A stretch of 32,599 bases of DNA from a virus: positions 1-32,599 of the IMG/VR virus record IMGVR_UViG_3300000115_000101. One strand, written 5' to 3'. Position numbers and translations under genes: made by a program. The notes below the pieces were generated by a model. It did no database searches. It worked only from the letters and a program-made list of their open reading frames with translations, and had not been told where the DNA came from. Shown here one piece after another: positions 1 to 8,181 of the stretch (position 1 is its first letter; every line of letters starts with the position of its first letter).

Positions 1-675
1 TTTTTCACCTATTATACCTTGTATACCTTGAGCGCCTTGTAAACCTGTTATACCTTGTAAACCTTGTAGACCAGTATCACCTTGTAAACCTTGTATACCT
101 TGAGCGCCTTGTAAACCTGTTATACCTTGTAGACCTTGGACACCAATAATACCTTGGATTCCTTGAGCTCCTTTTTCCCCTATTATACCTTGTATACCTT
201 GTAAACCAATATCACCTTTTATACCTTGAATACCTTGGGATCCTTTTTCACCTATTATACCTTGTATACCTTGAGCGCCTTGTAAACCTGTTATACCTTG
301 TAGACCTTGGACACCAATAATACCTTGGATTCCTTGAGCTCCTTTTTCCCCTATTATACCTTGTATACCTTGAGCCCCTTTTTCACCTATTATACCTTGT
401 ATACCTTGGGATCCTTTTTCACCTATTATACCTTGTATACCTTGAGCGCCTTGTAAACCTGTTATACCTTGTATACCTTGAATACCTTGTTCACCAGTTA
501 TACCTTGTAAACCTTGTAAACCAATATCACCTTTTATACCTTGAATACCTTGATTACCAGTAATACCTTGGATTCCTTGAATACCTTGTAAACCAATATC
601 ACCATTTATACCTTGGATACCTTGAGTACCAGTAATACCTTGAATACCTTGAGCTCCTTTATCACCTGCATCACC
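1..675 (-). repeat. Collagen-like Gly-X-Y coding repeat, distal tract
   Basis: This is a tandem array of 9-base units (sense CAAGGTATT-like, one Gly-X-Y triplet each), broken by charged units such as G-E-K-G-S and G-D-I-G-L. It holds higher-order direct repeats: bases 88-201 are identical to 259-372 (114 bases, offset 171), and the segment starting at 241 recurs at 412 with the same 171-base offset. Bases 1-58 match the segment starting at 244. All offsets are multiples of 9, so the protein register is preserved. Confidence 0.92.
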
Positions 676-1530
676 CGTTACTTGAAAAGAAACTATTATG
701 TCATCTCCATCAGCAAATGGACTCGATGCTGAAGATGCTTCTGAGGCTATAGTTAAAATGTACCAGGTATCTGTATCTTGTCCTGCTACTGTTGTAATTT
801 GATATAATATAAAATCGTCAGTATTACCTTTTTCTGATATTCTAACGTGTCCTTTTATTGTAGAAGTAGCATTATCAATAGTTGTCATGAACTGAACAAT
901 GCTGTTTCCATTGTCATCCGTGGCATCTAAATATAAGCTTGTTGCGGCATTTTGAGTTGAATTATTTAATTGAACAATCCCTGTGGGTGGGTCTGTTGGT
1001 GGAGAAGGTACTGTTGTACTAAATGTATAATCAAAAGAAGCACCTCCAAAATTACCTGCTGTACCTTGAGTACCTTGTATACCTTGAATACCTTGAGTAC
1101 CTATTATACCTTGAATACCTTGAGAACCTATTATACCTTGAATACCTTGAGAACCTTTAGGACCTACTTCTCCTACACCTGTTGTACCTTGAATACCTTG
1201 AGAACCTATTATACCTTGAGCGCCTTTTAAACCAGTATTACCTGTTACACCTTGAGCACCTTTTTGACCTTTAATACCTTGAATACCTTGTGCACCTTGT
1301 TCACCAGTAATACCTTGAATACCTTGAGCACCTGCTCCAGATATATCTATCCATTGTGAACCTGATACTGTAGAAGATAGAACTTGACCTAGTACTCCAG
1401 GTGATTCATCTGTATCGTATATTGATTTTGAGACTAAAAGAGACCCACTAATATTTGTATCGTTATCTACCCCTAAGGTTTCAAGTAAAGCGTTTGATCC
1501 ACTTACTATTACTTCTCTCCAATTTGCCAT
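1..1530 (-). CDS. Collagen-like tail fibre protein, 3' end cut by window edge
   Basis: The frame opens at the ATG ending at 1530 and has no stop through base 1, so 510 codons are visible and the C-terminus is outside the window. Order: N-terminal motif MANWREVIVSGS (residues 1-12) followed by a short linker; collagen-like Gly-X-Y repeats (about residues 65-159); a non-repetitive globular domain of roughly 125 residues (about 160-285); then a second collagen-like tract (about 286-510 and beyond) that begins at GDAGDKG. The triplets are mostly G-I-Q, G-I-T, G-A-Q and G-E-K, with Gln/Thr rather than Pro, as in phage trimeric fibres. The N-terminal motif matches the 700-residue fibre gene nearby and probably docks to the baseplate or another fibre segment. 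I infer a distal trimeric fibre or host-recognition fibre. Which receptor it binds cannot be judged because the tip is missing. Confidence 0.88.
   Translation of the reverse strand, partial: MANWREVIVSGSNALLETLGVDNDTNISGSLLVSKSIYDTDESPGVLGQVLSSTVSGSQWIDISGAGAQGIQGITGEQGAQGIQGIKGQKGAQGVTGNTGLKGAQGIIGSQGIQGTTGVGEVGPKGSQGIQGIIGSQGIQGIIGTQGIQGIQGTQGTAGNFGGASFDYTFSTTVPSPPTDPPTGIVQLNNSTQNAATSLYLDATDDNGNSIVQFMTTIDNATSTIKGHVRISEKGNTDDFILYQITTVAGQDTDTWYILTIASEASSASSPFADGDDIIVSFQVTGDAGDKGAQGIQGITGTQGIQGINGDIGLQGIQGIQGITGNQGIQGIKGDIGLQGLQGITGEQGIQGIQGITGLQGAQGIQGIIGEKGSQGIQGIIGEKGAQGIQGIIGEKGAQGIQGIIGVQGLQGITGLQGAQGIQGIIGEKGSQGIQGIKGDIGLQGIQGIIGEKGAQGIQGIIGVQGLQGITGLQGAQGIQGLQGDTGLQGLQGITGLQGAQGIQGIIGEK
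88..372 (-). repeat. Exact 114-base direct duplication (88-201 and 259-372)
   Basis: The two copies read identically base for base, including third positions, at an offset of 171 bases (19 collagen triplets). The identity suggests a recent duplication or slippage event inside the fibre gene rather than protein-level selection alone. Confidence 0.88.
1054..1338 (-). repeat. Collagen-like Gly-X-Y coding repeat, proximal tract
   Basis: About 95 residues with Gly at nearly every third position, starting at G-A-G-A-Q-G and ending at G-T-A-G-N-F. One interruption reads G-V-G-E-V-G-P-K-G. Units are dominated by G-I-Q, G-T-Q and G-I-I. Confidence 0.88.
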
Positions 1531-1546
1531 ATTTTATTATATATAA

Positions 1547-1556
1547 TGATAAATAT
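1547..1556 (-). promoter_or_regulatory. Degenerate copy of the late-gene motif
   Basis: The sense strand reads ATATTTATCA, one mismatch from the ATATTTATAA motif found upstream of six structural genes. It lies 16 bases before the start of the left-edge collagen-like fibre gene, in the same relative place as the exact copies. Confidence 0.35.
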
Positions 1557-1569
1557 TAAAAGAATATGG

Positions 1570-1764
1570 TTAATCAACTTCTGTAGGTGAAGGAGTGGGT
1601 TGAGAATTTAGATGTTCTTCGATTTGTGTTATTTGATTTTGGAGTTTAATTTGTAAAGTCCCAATAAACATAGCGTCTATTCCCTTAATATTAATTTCTT
1701 TTATTCCTACCAACAATGCCTTTACTTCTCTTAATGATAAGTTTTCTAATGTGTATATGTCCAT
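1570..1764 (-). CDS. Small conserved-looking protein of unknown function, 64 aa
   Basis: I do not recognise this protein. The start is ATG, two bases after the stop of the 67-residue gene, and the reading order matches the fibre genes, so it is probably co-transcribed with them. Residues 7-45 look helical and amphipathic (LENLSLREVKALLVGIKEI followed by a second helix around residues 28-50). The C-terminus is Pro/Ser/Thr-rich (PTPSPTE). There is no signal peptide or membrane segment. Placement between two fibre genes suggests a chaperone or attachment accessory, but that rests on position alone. Confidence 0.6.
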   Translation of the reverse strand: MDIYTLENLSLREVKALLVGIKEINIKGIDAMFIGTLQIKLQNQITQIEEHLNSQPTPSPTEVD

Positions 1765-1766
1765 AA

Positions 1767-1970
1767 CTATTTATTTTTAAATTTCTCTAAATCAAGATAC
1801 ATTTTTTGTAGTTTTAAGGTTAAATTATAAATTTCCTCCATTTCTCCCCCTGTAAAGGTTGATTTACGGATAATATTTAACATAAAAAGTATCTCTTCTC
1901 TAGTAAGAATTGGCAGACCCATTGCTGGGTCTGCCTTTCCTATTATTGTACTTCCTGATTTGAAACCCAT
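1767..1970 (-). CDS. Small protein of unknown function, 67 aa
   Basis: Not recognised. It starts at an ATG 10 bases after the end of the 700-residue fibre gene. An N-terminal glycine-rich stretch (residues 1-20) is followed by LPILTREEILFMLNII and a second predicted helix ending in a Lys-rich tail (LEKFKNK). The tight spacing on both sides makes it a likely member of the fibre operon. Small genes beside fibre genes in T4-like phages are sometimes fibre assembly chaperones. Nothing in the sequence proves that here. Confidence 0.6.
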   Translation of the reverse strand: MGFKSGSTIIGKADPAMGLPILTREEILFMLNIIRKSTFTGGEMEEIYNLTLKLQKMYLDLEKFKNK

Positions 1971-1980
1971 TTACATATTC

Positions 1981-4083
1981 TTATGAATAAATAAATATAT
2001 CTTCATTATCTCCTATGAAAATGTTACCTTTCTTCTGGAATTTAGAAACTACTGCTGTTGGAACATCTATTCCGGTTGCACCTTCTACTACCAATGACAT
2101 AAATGAGTCTGGTGTATAAGCTTCTGTACTTGGATCAAATGAACCTGTTGTACTCCATCTAGTTGTTGCTGCATCGTAAGCAAACGCTTCACCATTTGCA
2201 GGACCATCTTGTTGTACTACAATACCACCATCTCCAACTGCTGTTGATCCAGATGCCATTCTGATAAATCTATCAGCTACATCTAAATTCTGAGTGTTTT
2301 GGAAACTTGCTGTACCTGCAACTGTTAAGTTACCTGATACTACTGCGTTTCTTCCAATTTGAACATCTCTTGTTACAGTTAAATCTTGTCCAATTGTTAC
2401 ATCATCTGGTAAACCAATTGTTAAAGCAATGTTTCCACCAATTGCTTGAGCGGAAGTATCTGATACTGTAATTTCATTTGTTGTACCTGCAAATGTTGCA
2501 GTTGTATCTCCTTCTACTGCCGTGTTAGCAGTTGAGCCATAATCTACAGCTATTGTTGGAGTTGAACCTTCACCAGTATTGGATCCAATTGTTACACCAG
2601 TTCCAGATCCAAGTGTAGCAACATAGTTACCTGTTGTATCTGTTCCTAAAGCAACTGAATTTGCTGCAACACCTGCTGCTGTAGTTGCAGTAGCGGCGTT
2701 ACCTGTTGTATTTTGATTAAAGGTTGGGAAAGTGTTTCCTGCACCCGTTAAATCTTTATTTGTTAATGCTTGTGTAGCAGCTAATTGAACAATATTACTA
2801 TTTGTAATACTTGCTATTTTAGTAGCTGTATCAGCATTACCTGTTACATCACCAGTTAAAGCACCTACAAATGCTGTAGAAGTTACACTTGATAATCCTG
2901 CTAATGTTGTAGCCGTTGCTCCTAAATCTACTTCTGTAGAACCAATAGTTACACTATCGTTTGTAAGTGCACTATTTGGAATTCCAGATAAGTTAGCTTC
3001 AACTACGGATATACCTCCTGATGCTACAGATATTGTATTATCTGCTGCTTCAACTGAAACTTGTATACCTGCTGTTCCTCCATTATAAGAAAAATCTGCA
3101 ATACCATTACCATCTGTTAGTGGGTTAGGAACCGCATCAGATCCTGATACTACTCCTGAACCAGATAATATTGTAGCTGCTGTTATTGATCCTCCTAATG
3201 AAACATCAGTACCTGCAATTGTAATACCATCATTTGCTAACATTGCATTACTAATACCACCTGCTTTTACATTTATGGTATCTGTAGTAATTTCAAGTGA
3301 AGTACCATCTACATTTACTGCTAATGCTGATCCAGCACCACCTGATAAACCTGCTCCTGCTACTGCTGATGCAATTTGAGTTGCTGTAATTCCAGCATCT
3401 GCTACTTTTACTCCTGAAGCACCTACTGATAATGTAGATCCATCTGCTTCTACTGCAAATGTTGCTGCTGCTGCTCCATCGTAAGGACCACCTGTTAAAC
3501 CATTACCTGATGTTAAATCTGGTAGATTAGATGTTCCTGAAAATGAACCACTAAATGTACCTGTTGCTGTAACACCTGTAAGTGTTAAACCTGCTAATGT
3601 AGTTGCAGTTGCACCTAAATCTACTTCTGTAGTACCTAGTATTACACTGTCATTTACTAATTGTGAATTTGCTACACCTGTTAAAGCACCACCTAATGTG
3701 ATTACTGGATCAACAGTATCTCCATCTGAAGTTAATGTTAAACCATTTTCTGTTCCAGTTGCTGATACAGTTTGTACTGTACCTGAACCTAAACCTGTTG
3801 CAGCGATACTAATACCACCTGCTGTGTTTGTTACCGTAATATTTGATCCACCAGTAATAGTTCCTAATACAGGATCTGCTCCTGTGGAACCAATTATTAA
3901 TTGACCGTTTGTAGCTTGAGCAAGAGACGTAAGTGCTCCTGTTCCACTACCTACGACTAGGGCGCCGTCTGTAAAGGTTGCCCCTCCTGTACCACCCGAT
4001 TCTACGGGTAATGCTGTATCTAGGGTTAAGCTAGCTAATGCTGCTGATGATCCGGATACAATTACTTTTTTCCATGTTGCCAT
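1981..4083 (-). CDS. Tail fibre / structural protein, 700 aa
   Basis: It opens with MATWKKVIVSGSSAA, sharing the MAxWxxVIVSGS motif with the left-edge collagen-like fibre. The body is low-complexity beta-type sequence rich in Gly, Thr, Ala, Val and Asp. It includes the fibre phrases GSNITVTNTAGGISI (about residues 78-92) and a repeated segment ending TEVDLGATATTLAGL, seen near residues 140-170 and again near 372-400. The last 170 residues change character: DVTIGQDLTVTRDVQIGRN, a predicted stem repeat, then LDVADRFIRMASGS and a C-terminal domain ending FIGDNEDIFIYS. I infer a trimeric fibre or fibre-tip protein. It follows a copy of the late-gene motif at 4133-4142. There is no enzymatic motif. 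Confidence 0.8.
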   Translation of the reverse strand: MATWKKVIVSGSSAALASLTLDTALPVESGGTGGATFTDGALVVGSGTGALTSLAQATNGQLIIGSTGADPVLGTITGGSNITVTNTAGGISIAATGLGSGTVQTVSATGTENGLTLTSDGDTVDPVITLGGALTGVANSQLVNDSVILGTTEVDLGATATTLAGLTLTGVTATGTFSGSFSGTSNLPDLTSGNGLTGGPYDGAAAATFAVEADGSTLSVGASGVKVADAGITATQIASAVAGAGLSGGAGSALAVNVDGTSLEITTDTINVKAGGISNAMLANDGITIAGTDVSLGGSITAATILSGSGVVSGSDAVPNPLTDGNGIADFSYNGGTAGIQVSVEAADNTISVASGGISVVEANLSGIPNSALTNDSVTIGSTEVDLGATATTLAGLSSVTSTAFVGALTGDVTGNADTATKIASITNSNIVQLAATQALTNKDLTGAGNTFPTFNQNTTGNAATATTAAGVAANSVALGTDTTGNYVATLGSGTGVTIGSNTGEGSTPTIAVDYGSTANTAVEGDTTATFAGTTNEITVSDTSAQAIGGNIALTIGLPDDVTIGQDLTVTRDVQIGRNAVVSGNLTVAGTASFQNTQNLDVADRFIRMASGSTAVGDGGIVVQQDGPANGEAFAYDAATTRWSTTGSFDPSTEAYTPDSFMSLVVEGATGIDVPTAVVSKFQKKGNIFIGDNEDIFIYS

Positions 4084-4132
4084 TGACTAATTGTTTTTTT
4101 TGATTATTGTTAAGTTTTGAGAATTTTCTCGT

Positions 4133-4142
4133 TTATAAATAT
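4133..4142 (-). promoter_or_regulatory. Late-gene motif ATATTTATAA, 50 bases before the 700-aa fibre gene
   Basis: An exact copy of the 10-base motif in the 97-base gap between the 336-residue and 700-residue genes. It is the most distant copy from its start codon (about 49 bases) and leaves room for a real 5' leader. Confidence 0.5.
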
Positions 4143-4180
4143 GCAACCTGTTTTGTTTATTAATATTTTTCTAATTTTTT

Positions 4181-5191
4181 TTAAGTACCTTCAAACCCAA
4201 AAAACACAGATTCAGTTGTAAAATACATATGCCCTGGTTCAGGAGTTGGTTCAAAACCATCAGGTTGAACTCTAAATATAGCTATACCTTCACTATCTAT
4301 TTTAAATAGACTTTGTGTTATCGCAGTTGTATTATTTATTAAGAAATTCTCATTAGTATCTAATGATACAATACTACTACCTGTTACACTTAAACTTCCT
4401 GTTATTTGAGCTGATCCTGTATAAGGAAAAACTGCAGATTCTGATATTAAGGTTGCGAATACTGAGGCTACTGCTGTTTGGTAACCTGCTAAACCTAATG
4501 CTTGAGTACTTGCATTTAAATCACCTCTACCAGCAATTGTTATTAAATTATTTTCAATTTGAGATACAAGTAAAGTACTAGCATTTGATGTAATTTGATG
4601 ACCTTCGTCTTCTATAAATGAAGGTAAATAATCGCTTGCAGTTGCAAAGAAATTGATATTTTGTGAAGAATTTCTACTTTGGATTTTAGTAATTTTATAC
4701 TGACCATATAAACCCTTAATTTCTGAAGATACACTACCTGTATAAGCTAGTTGGGCAGCTATACCCCATGCTGGTAAACTTTCATCATAATCTGCATCTT
4801 CTGAACCTGTAATTGCTCTTGCATCAGCAGGATAACCATCTCCAACTTTTGTAAAAGAAGCGGAAATGAATAAATATTGTCCCTTAGGGGGTCTAATTCT
4901 TCCTGTACCATTACCATTTCCAATCGCGTTTTGATCAACTGTTATGATATCTGCTGATATGTCTGTAATAATAGCATCACCCGTAAGTTTACCACCAGCC
5001 ACTATAACCATACCAACCATTAAGTCAGAGAATACTAGTGGGCCTTGTGAAATAACACAATTTTGTATTGTAGGTTGTCCTGAGGTAAAAGTACCAGTAA
5101 TTCTAATATCATTTATGTTGTTTTCAAATGAAATAAAATCATTAGAACCGTCATATCCTAGTGAGGCAAAATTTATTGTTGGTGTAGCCAT
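4181..5191 (-). CDS. Phage structural protein, probably fibre or baseplate decoration, 336 aa
   Basis: Not a family I can name. It begins MATPTINFASLGYDGSND. The N-terminal half has short beta-strand-like segments (RITGTFTSGQPTI, MVIVAGGKLTGDAIITDIS). The middle contains the segment GLYGQYKITKIQSR (about residues 160-173). The C-terminal third holds ITGSLSVTGSSIVSLDTNENFLI and ends with a compact aromatic-rich tail (MYFTTESVFFGFEGT). Such SLSVTGS phrases are usual in phage fibre proteins. It lies between a collagen-like fibre and another fibre and is probably part of the same host-contact assembly. No catalytic motif is visible. Confidence 0.65.
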   Translation of the reverse strand: MATPTINFASLGYDGSNDFISFENNINDIRITGTFTSGQPTIQNCVISQGPLVFSDLMVGMVIVAGGKLTGDAIITDISADIITVDQNAIGNGNGTGRIRPPKGQYLFISASFTKVGDGYPADARAITGSEDADYDESLPAWGIAAQLAYTGSVSSEIKGLYGQYKITKIQSRNSSQNINFFATASDYLPSFIEDEGHQITSNASTLLVSQIENNLITIAGRGDLNASTQALGLAGYQTAVASVFATLISESAVFPYTGSAQITGSLSVTGSSIVSLDTNENFLINNTTAITQSLFKIDSEGIAIFRVQPDGFEPTPEPGHMYFTTESVFFGFEGT

Positions 5192-5223
5192 TTATGCTTT
5201 ATTTTTTTTTATTTATTTAATTA

Positions 5224-7077
5224 TTAAAACCTCATTGTCATCATTACCTCACTAAAATTACCAACTCCTGATAATCCTATTTGGTTAAAGTTAGACCCTA
5301 AACTGTAAGAAGTACTAATACCAATATTACCTGAATTTCCTGTACCATCAAAGTTTTTACCTTCTACTGTAACTAAATTTATACTTTGTTTATCACTATA
5401 CCCACCTGCTCCTTCATTTAATCCCGCTGGGACTGTTACTGAATAATCAGTTTGTTGTTTATCTCCTGCACCCGATCCTCCAGACAATACTGTTAAATTA
5501 TTTAATTGAGATGAACCATTTAATCCTCCTGGTGCTACTATTGTTATAGCTGTAATATCATCTGCAGTTGCGGTAACATTTACGCTAAATAGGGTTCCAT
5601 AAACAGCCTCACTACCTGAAGTTCCACCTGTATCTGCACAAGTAAAGGTAAATGTGTTTGATGTTACTGCTGTAATATCGGCTATTTGATAATCTACATT
5701 AGCTGCTCTAAGTACTACTTTATCCCCAACACTTAATCCATGAGAATTAAAAGTAACAACCATACTAGTTGATGTTCTAACCCATGCTGCTGTAAATAAA
5801 TTTGTAGTGGAAGTCATATATACTTCATAATTGTTACCATCAGAATCAGCTAAGTATCTATATTGTGTGTTATATACATTTCCTGATCCACCACCTGAAC
5901 CTTCAGCACCTGTTATACCTTGTATACCTTGTGTACCCGTTATACCTTGAATACCTTGAGAACCTGCACCTATTATACCTTGTACACCTTGAGTACCCGT
6001 TATACCTTGAATACCTTGAGAACCTATACCTGTTATACCTTGTATACCTTGTATACCTTGATCACCAGTAATACCTTGGATTCCTTGAATACCTTGATCA
6101 CCAGTAATACCTTGGATTCCTTGAATACCTTGATCACCTGCACCTTCTATACCTTGTATACCTTGTATACCTTGTATACCTTGTGTACCAGTAATACCTT
6201 GAATACCTTGAGAACCTGCACCTGTTATACCTTGTATACCTTGTATACCTTGATCACCAGTAATACCTTGTATTCCTTGGATTCCTTGTGAACCTGCACC
6301 TGTTATACCTTGTATACCTTGAGTACCTTGTAAACCTGTTATACCTTGGATTCCTTGTGAACCTGCACCTGTTATACCTTGAATACCTTGAGAACCTTGA
6401 ATACCTGTAATACCTTGTATTCCTTGTGAACCTGCACCTTCTATACCTTGAATACCTTGTGTACCTATTATACCTTGTATACCAGTAATACCTTGTATTC
6501 CTTGAATACCTTGACCACCTGCACCTGCTATACCTTGTATACCTTGTATACCTTGAGCAGCTTGATATCCTTGAATACCTTGAATACCTTGTATTCCTTG
6601 TGAACCTGCACCTGTTATACCTTGAATACCTTGAATACCTTGACCACCAGCGCCTGTTATACCTTGTATACCTTGAGTACCTAATCCACCCGTTACACCT
6701 TGAGTACCTTGTATACCTTGTATACCTTGAGCAGCTGCATATCCCTGAATACCTTGTGAACCAATTATACCTTGTAGACCTTGAGAACCTTGTGATCCTC
6801 CTGCTGAGGCTCCTCTAAAAAGTTCTCCATCAGGTTTTATTAATACCATTGGGTAAGCTTGTTCTCCTGGTGTTGTTGCTTCGTTTGCGTATGTTCCCTT
6901 TAAAGTTACATCTCCTGTAGTTTCAAGAGACCCAGACAACTTTGCTGATCCTGAAAGGTTATATTTTGTAAATCTGGTATATGTGAAAGCATCAACAATT
7001 TGTTTTACTTGTGAAGCCTCTACTGTTTCTCCTGTTTGTATCCCATTAGGGTCTAATTCTGTTGGTTCAATTGCCAT
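5224..7077 (-). CDS. Collagen-like tail fibre protein, 617 aa
   Basis: Three parts are visible. Residues 1-93 form an N-terminal domain (EASQVKQIVDAFTYTRF, then SGSAKLSGSLETTGDVTLKG). Residues about 94-393 are almost unbroken Gly-X-Y triplets, dominated by G-I-Q, G-I-T and the spacer GITGAGSQGIQ. The C-terminal 220 residues form a non-repetitive domain that includes SHGLSVGDKVVLRAANVDY and NTFTFTCADTG, a beta-sandwich-like module common in phage structural proteins. The extreme C-terminus (FSEVMMTMRF) is probably the exposed tip or trimerisation end. It differs from the left-edge collagen gene in lacking the MAxWxxVIVSGS anchor, so it probably attaches elsewhere. A late-gene motif lies 21 bases upstream. 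Confidence 0.85.
   Translation of the reverse strand: MAIEPTELDPNGIQTGETVEASQVKQIVDAFTYTRFTKYNLSGSAKLSGSLETTGDVTLKGTYANEATTPGEQAYPMVLIKPDGELFRGASAGGSQGSQGLQGIIGSQGIQGYAAAQGIQGIQGTQGVTGGLGTQGIQGITGAGGQGIQGIQGITGAGSQGIQGIQGIQGYQAAQGIQGIQGIAGAGGQGIQGIQGITGIQGIIGTQGIQGIEGAGSQGIQGITGIQGSQGIQGITGAGSQGIQGITGLQGTQGIQGITGAGSQGIQGIQGITGDQGIQGIQGITGAGSQGIQGITGTQGIQGIQGIQGIEGAGDQGIQGIQGITGDQGIQGIQGITGDQGIQGIQGITGIGSQGIQGITGTQGVQGIIGAGSQGIQGITGTQGIQGITGAEGSGGGSGNVYNTQYRYLADSDGNNYEVYMTSTTNLFTAAWVRTSTSMVVTFNSHGLSVGDKVVLRAANVDYQIADITAVTSNTFTFTCADTGGTSGSEAVYGTLFSVNVTATADDITAITIVAPGGLNGSSQLNNLTVLSGGSGAGDKQQTDYSVTVPAGLNEGAGGYSDKQSINLVTVEGKNFDGTGNSGNIGISTSYSLGSNFNQIGLSGVGNFSEVMMTMRF
5899..6798 (-). repeat. Collagen-like Gly-X-Y coding repeat
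   Basis: About 300 residues of continuous Gly-X-Y coding, built from 9- and 18-base units such as sense CAAGGTATTCAAGGTATA. Glycine is written almost only as GGT, and many units are identical at the base level. The same unit sequences recur in the left-edge gene, giving the two genes extensive short homology. Confidence 0.9.
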
Positions 7078-7098
7078 GATGTATTGGTATTTATTTTA

Positions 7099-7108
7099 TT
7101 ATAAATAT
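7099..7108 (-). promoter_or_regulatory. Late-gene motif ATATTTATAA before the 617-aa collagen-like gene
   Basis: An exact copy in the 39-base gap between the 352-residue gene and the collagen-like fibre, 21 bases before the start codon. It continues TAAAATAAA in the sense direction, close to the sequence after the copy at 27414-27423. Confidence 0.55.
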
Positions 7109-7116
7109 ATAAAAGG

Positions 7117-8175
7117 TTATTGTCTATCAATGTTTACTAAAATTGTTGTATCAGTAGTTCTTGATGTAGGAAGAGGTTGTGCCATTTTCCCAATTGCTAC
7201 TAATTCATTATTATTATTATATAAGCCTACTGTTGTAACATATGGGGAAAAATATGATCCCGTGGCATATGCATAAACAGTACCGTCATTACTAGAACCT
7301 GATATAGTGGAAGGATTTAGTGTATAGTTAAATTCACTTTCTCCTATTGTACATTTATATTGCGTCTCATAAATAGTAAAAGAAGATGAAAATTCTAAAG
7401 TTATATTAAGAGTATCTATAAGATTTTCAACATCATTATTTCCTACTGTTCTTCCACCATATATACCGTTTCCATATTCCGCACTACCCCAATACCCTTC
7501 TTCTCCAATTCCTTCTTTTCTGCTTCCACCAGTAAAAACAATCATACCTTGTCCGTAAATAACATTACCTACTACGGTTATAGTATCGTTTATATTTGTT
7601 CTTATTAGTTTACCTTCACCATCATCATAATAACTTCCACTTGGAGTAGTAATATTAATAGAACTAGGTAAAATATAATCTCCAAACAAAGATTTAGGTA
7701 TTGATATTACTCCTATAGTAGGATCAATTTCTGAGGATTCACCATAAAGACCCTCTCCATATATAATACCTCCCCATAAAGGACCATCTAATATTTGAGT
7801 TATATAAGAACTAGTTGGCCAATATTTTTCTGGGTTTAGATCAGTTTGATCAAAATTTTCAAAGGCATTTGAATCTATTATACCATGAGTAGTACCATCT
7901 GGGTAAATTGATTGTGTATTAGCTATTTGTACCTCACCATTACTACTTGAGATATAATTTGAATAATATAATTGTTGAGCAGAATAATATACAGAAGACT
8001 GTGAATATTCTGTTATATACCCCGTAGCACTAGAAGTTTTGAATTTGTTCCCTAAAAAACGATCAATCCCTACATCAGAAGTAGTTAAAGCATCTCCAGT
8101 AAATGAAAATCCTTTAGTTAGTTCTAAAGGTGATATTATTATATCTTGTGAGTTTAATGTTTTGTACGCCCCCAT
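7117..8175 (-). CDS. Phage structural protein with a C-terminal SEFNY-type domain, 352 aa
   Basis: The N-terminal region (GAYKTLNSQDIIISPLELTK) is followed by a Tyr/Ser/Gly-rich body with several GxGIYGG and YGEGLYG turns. The last 85 residues hold TQYKCTIGESEFNYTLNPST near residue 280, then YVTTVGLYNNNNELVAIGK. This C-terminal segment is clearly homologous to the end of the adjacent 344-residue protein. The domain is a recurring element in structural proteins of marine T4-like phages. I infer a baseplate- or fibre-associated virion protein whose C-terminal domain acts as a common docking unit. The gene follows its neighbour by 6 bases with no separate motif, so the two are co-expressed. Confidence 0.7.
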   Translation of the reverse strand: MGAYKTLNSQDIIISPLELTKGFSFTGDALTTSDVGIDRFLGNKFKTSSATGYITEYSQSSVYYSAQQLYYSNYISSSNGEVQIANTQSIYPDGTTHGIIDSNAFENFDQTDLNPEKYWPTSSYITQILDGPLWGGIIYGEGLYGESSEIDPTIGVISIPKSLFGDYILPSSINITTPSGSYYDDGEGKLIRTNINDTITVVGNVIYGQGMIVFTGGSRKEGIGEEGYWGSAEYGNGIYGGRTVGNNDVENLIDTLNITLEFSSSFTIYETQYKCTIGESEFNYTLNPSTISGSSNDGTVYAYATGSYFSPYVTTVGLYNNNNELVAIGKMAQPLPTSRTTDTTILVNIDRQ

Positions 8176-8181
8176 TCATTC

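Noticed and set aside
1-1345. Regular short repeats that look like a CRISPR array
   Set aside because: The units are 9 and 18 bases long without unique spacers of constant length, and they translate as an uninterrupted collagen-like frame.
1570-1970. The 64- and 67-residue genes as one gene broken by a frameshift
   Set aside because: Each has its own ATG and stop with a two-base gap, and their sequences do not continue one domain; two small genes is the simpler reading.
4119-4130. Inverted repeat GAGAATTTTCTC as an operator or terminator
   Set aside because: The arms are five bases with a two-base centre, too short to form a hairpin, and such words are common in A/T-rich sequence.
5865-6291. 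Plus-strand open frames across the collagen-like repeats (Tyr/Thr/Leu-rich products)
   Set aside because: They are the antisense reading of Gly-X-Y repeats, as shown by their monotonous TLNTL/YTL composition; the minus-strand frame is the real gene. The same holds for the plus-strand frame at 970-1230.
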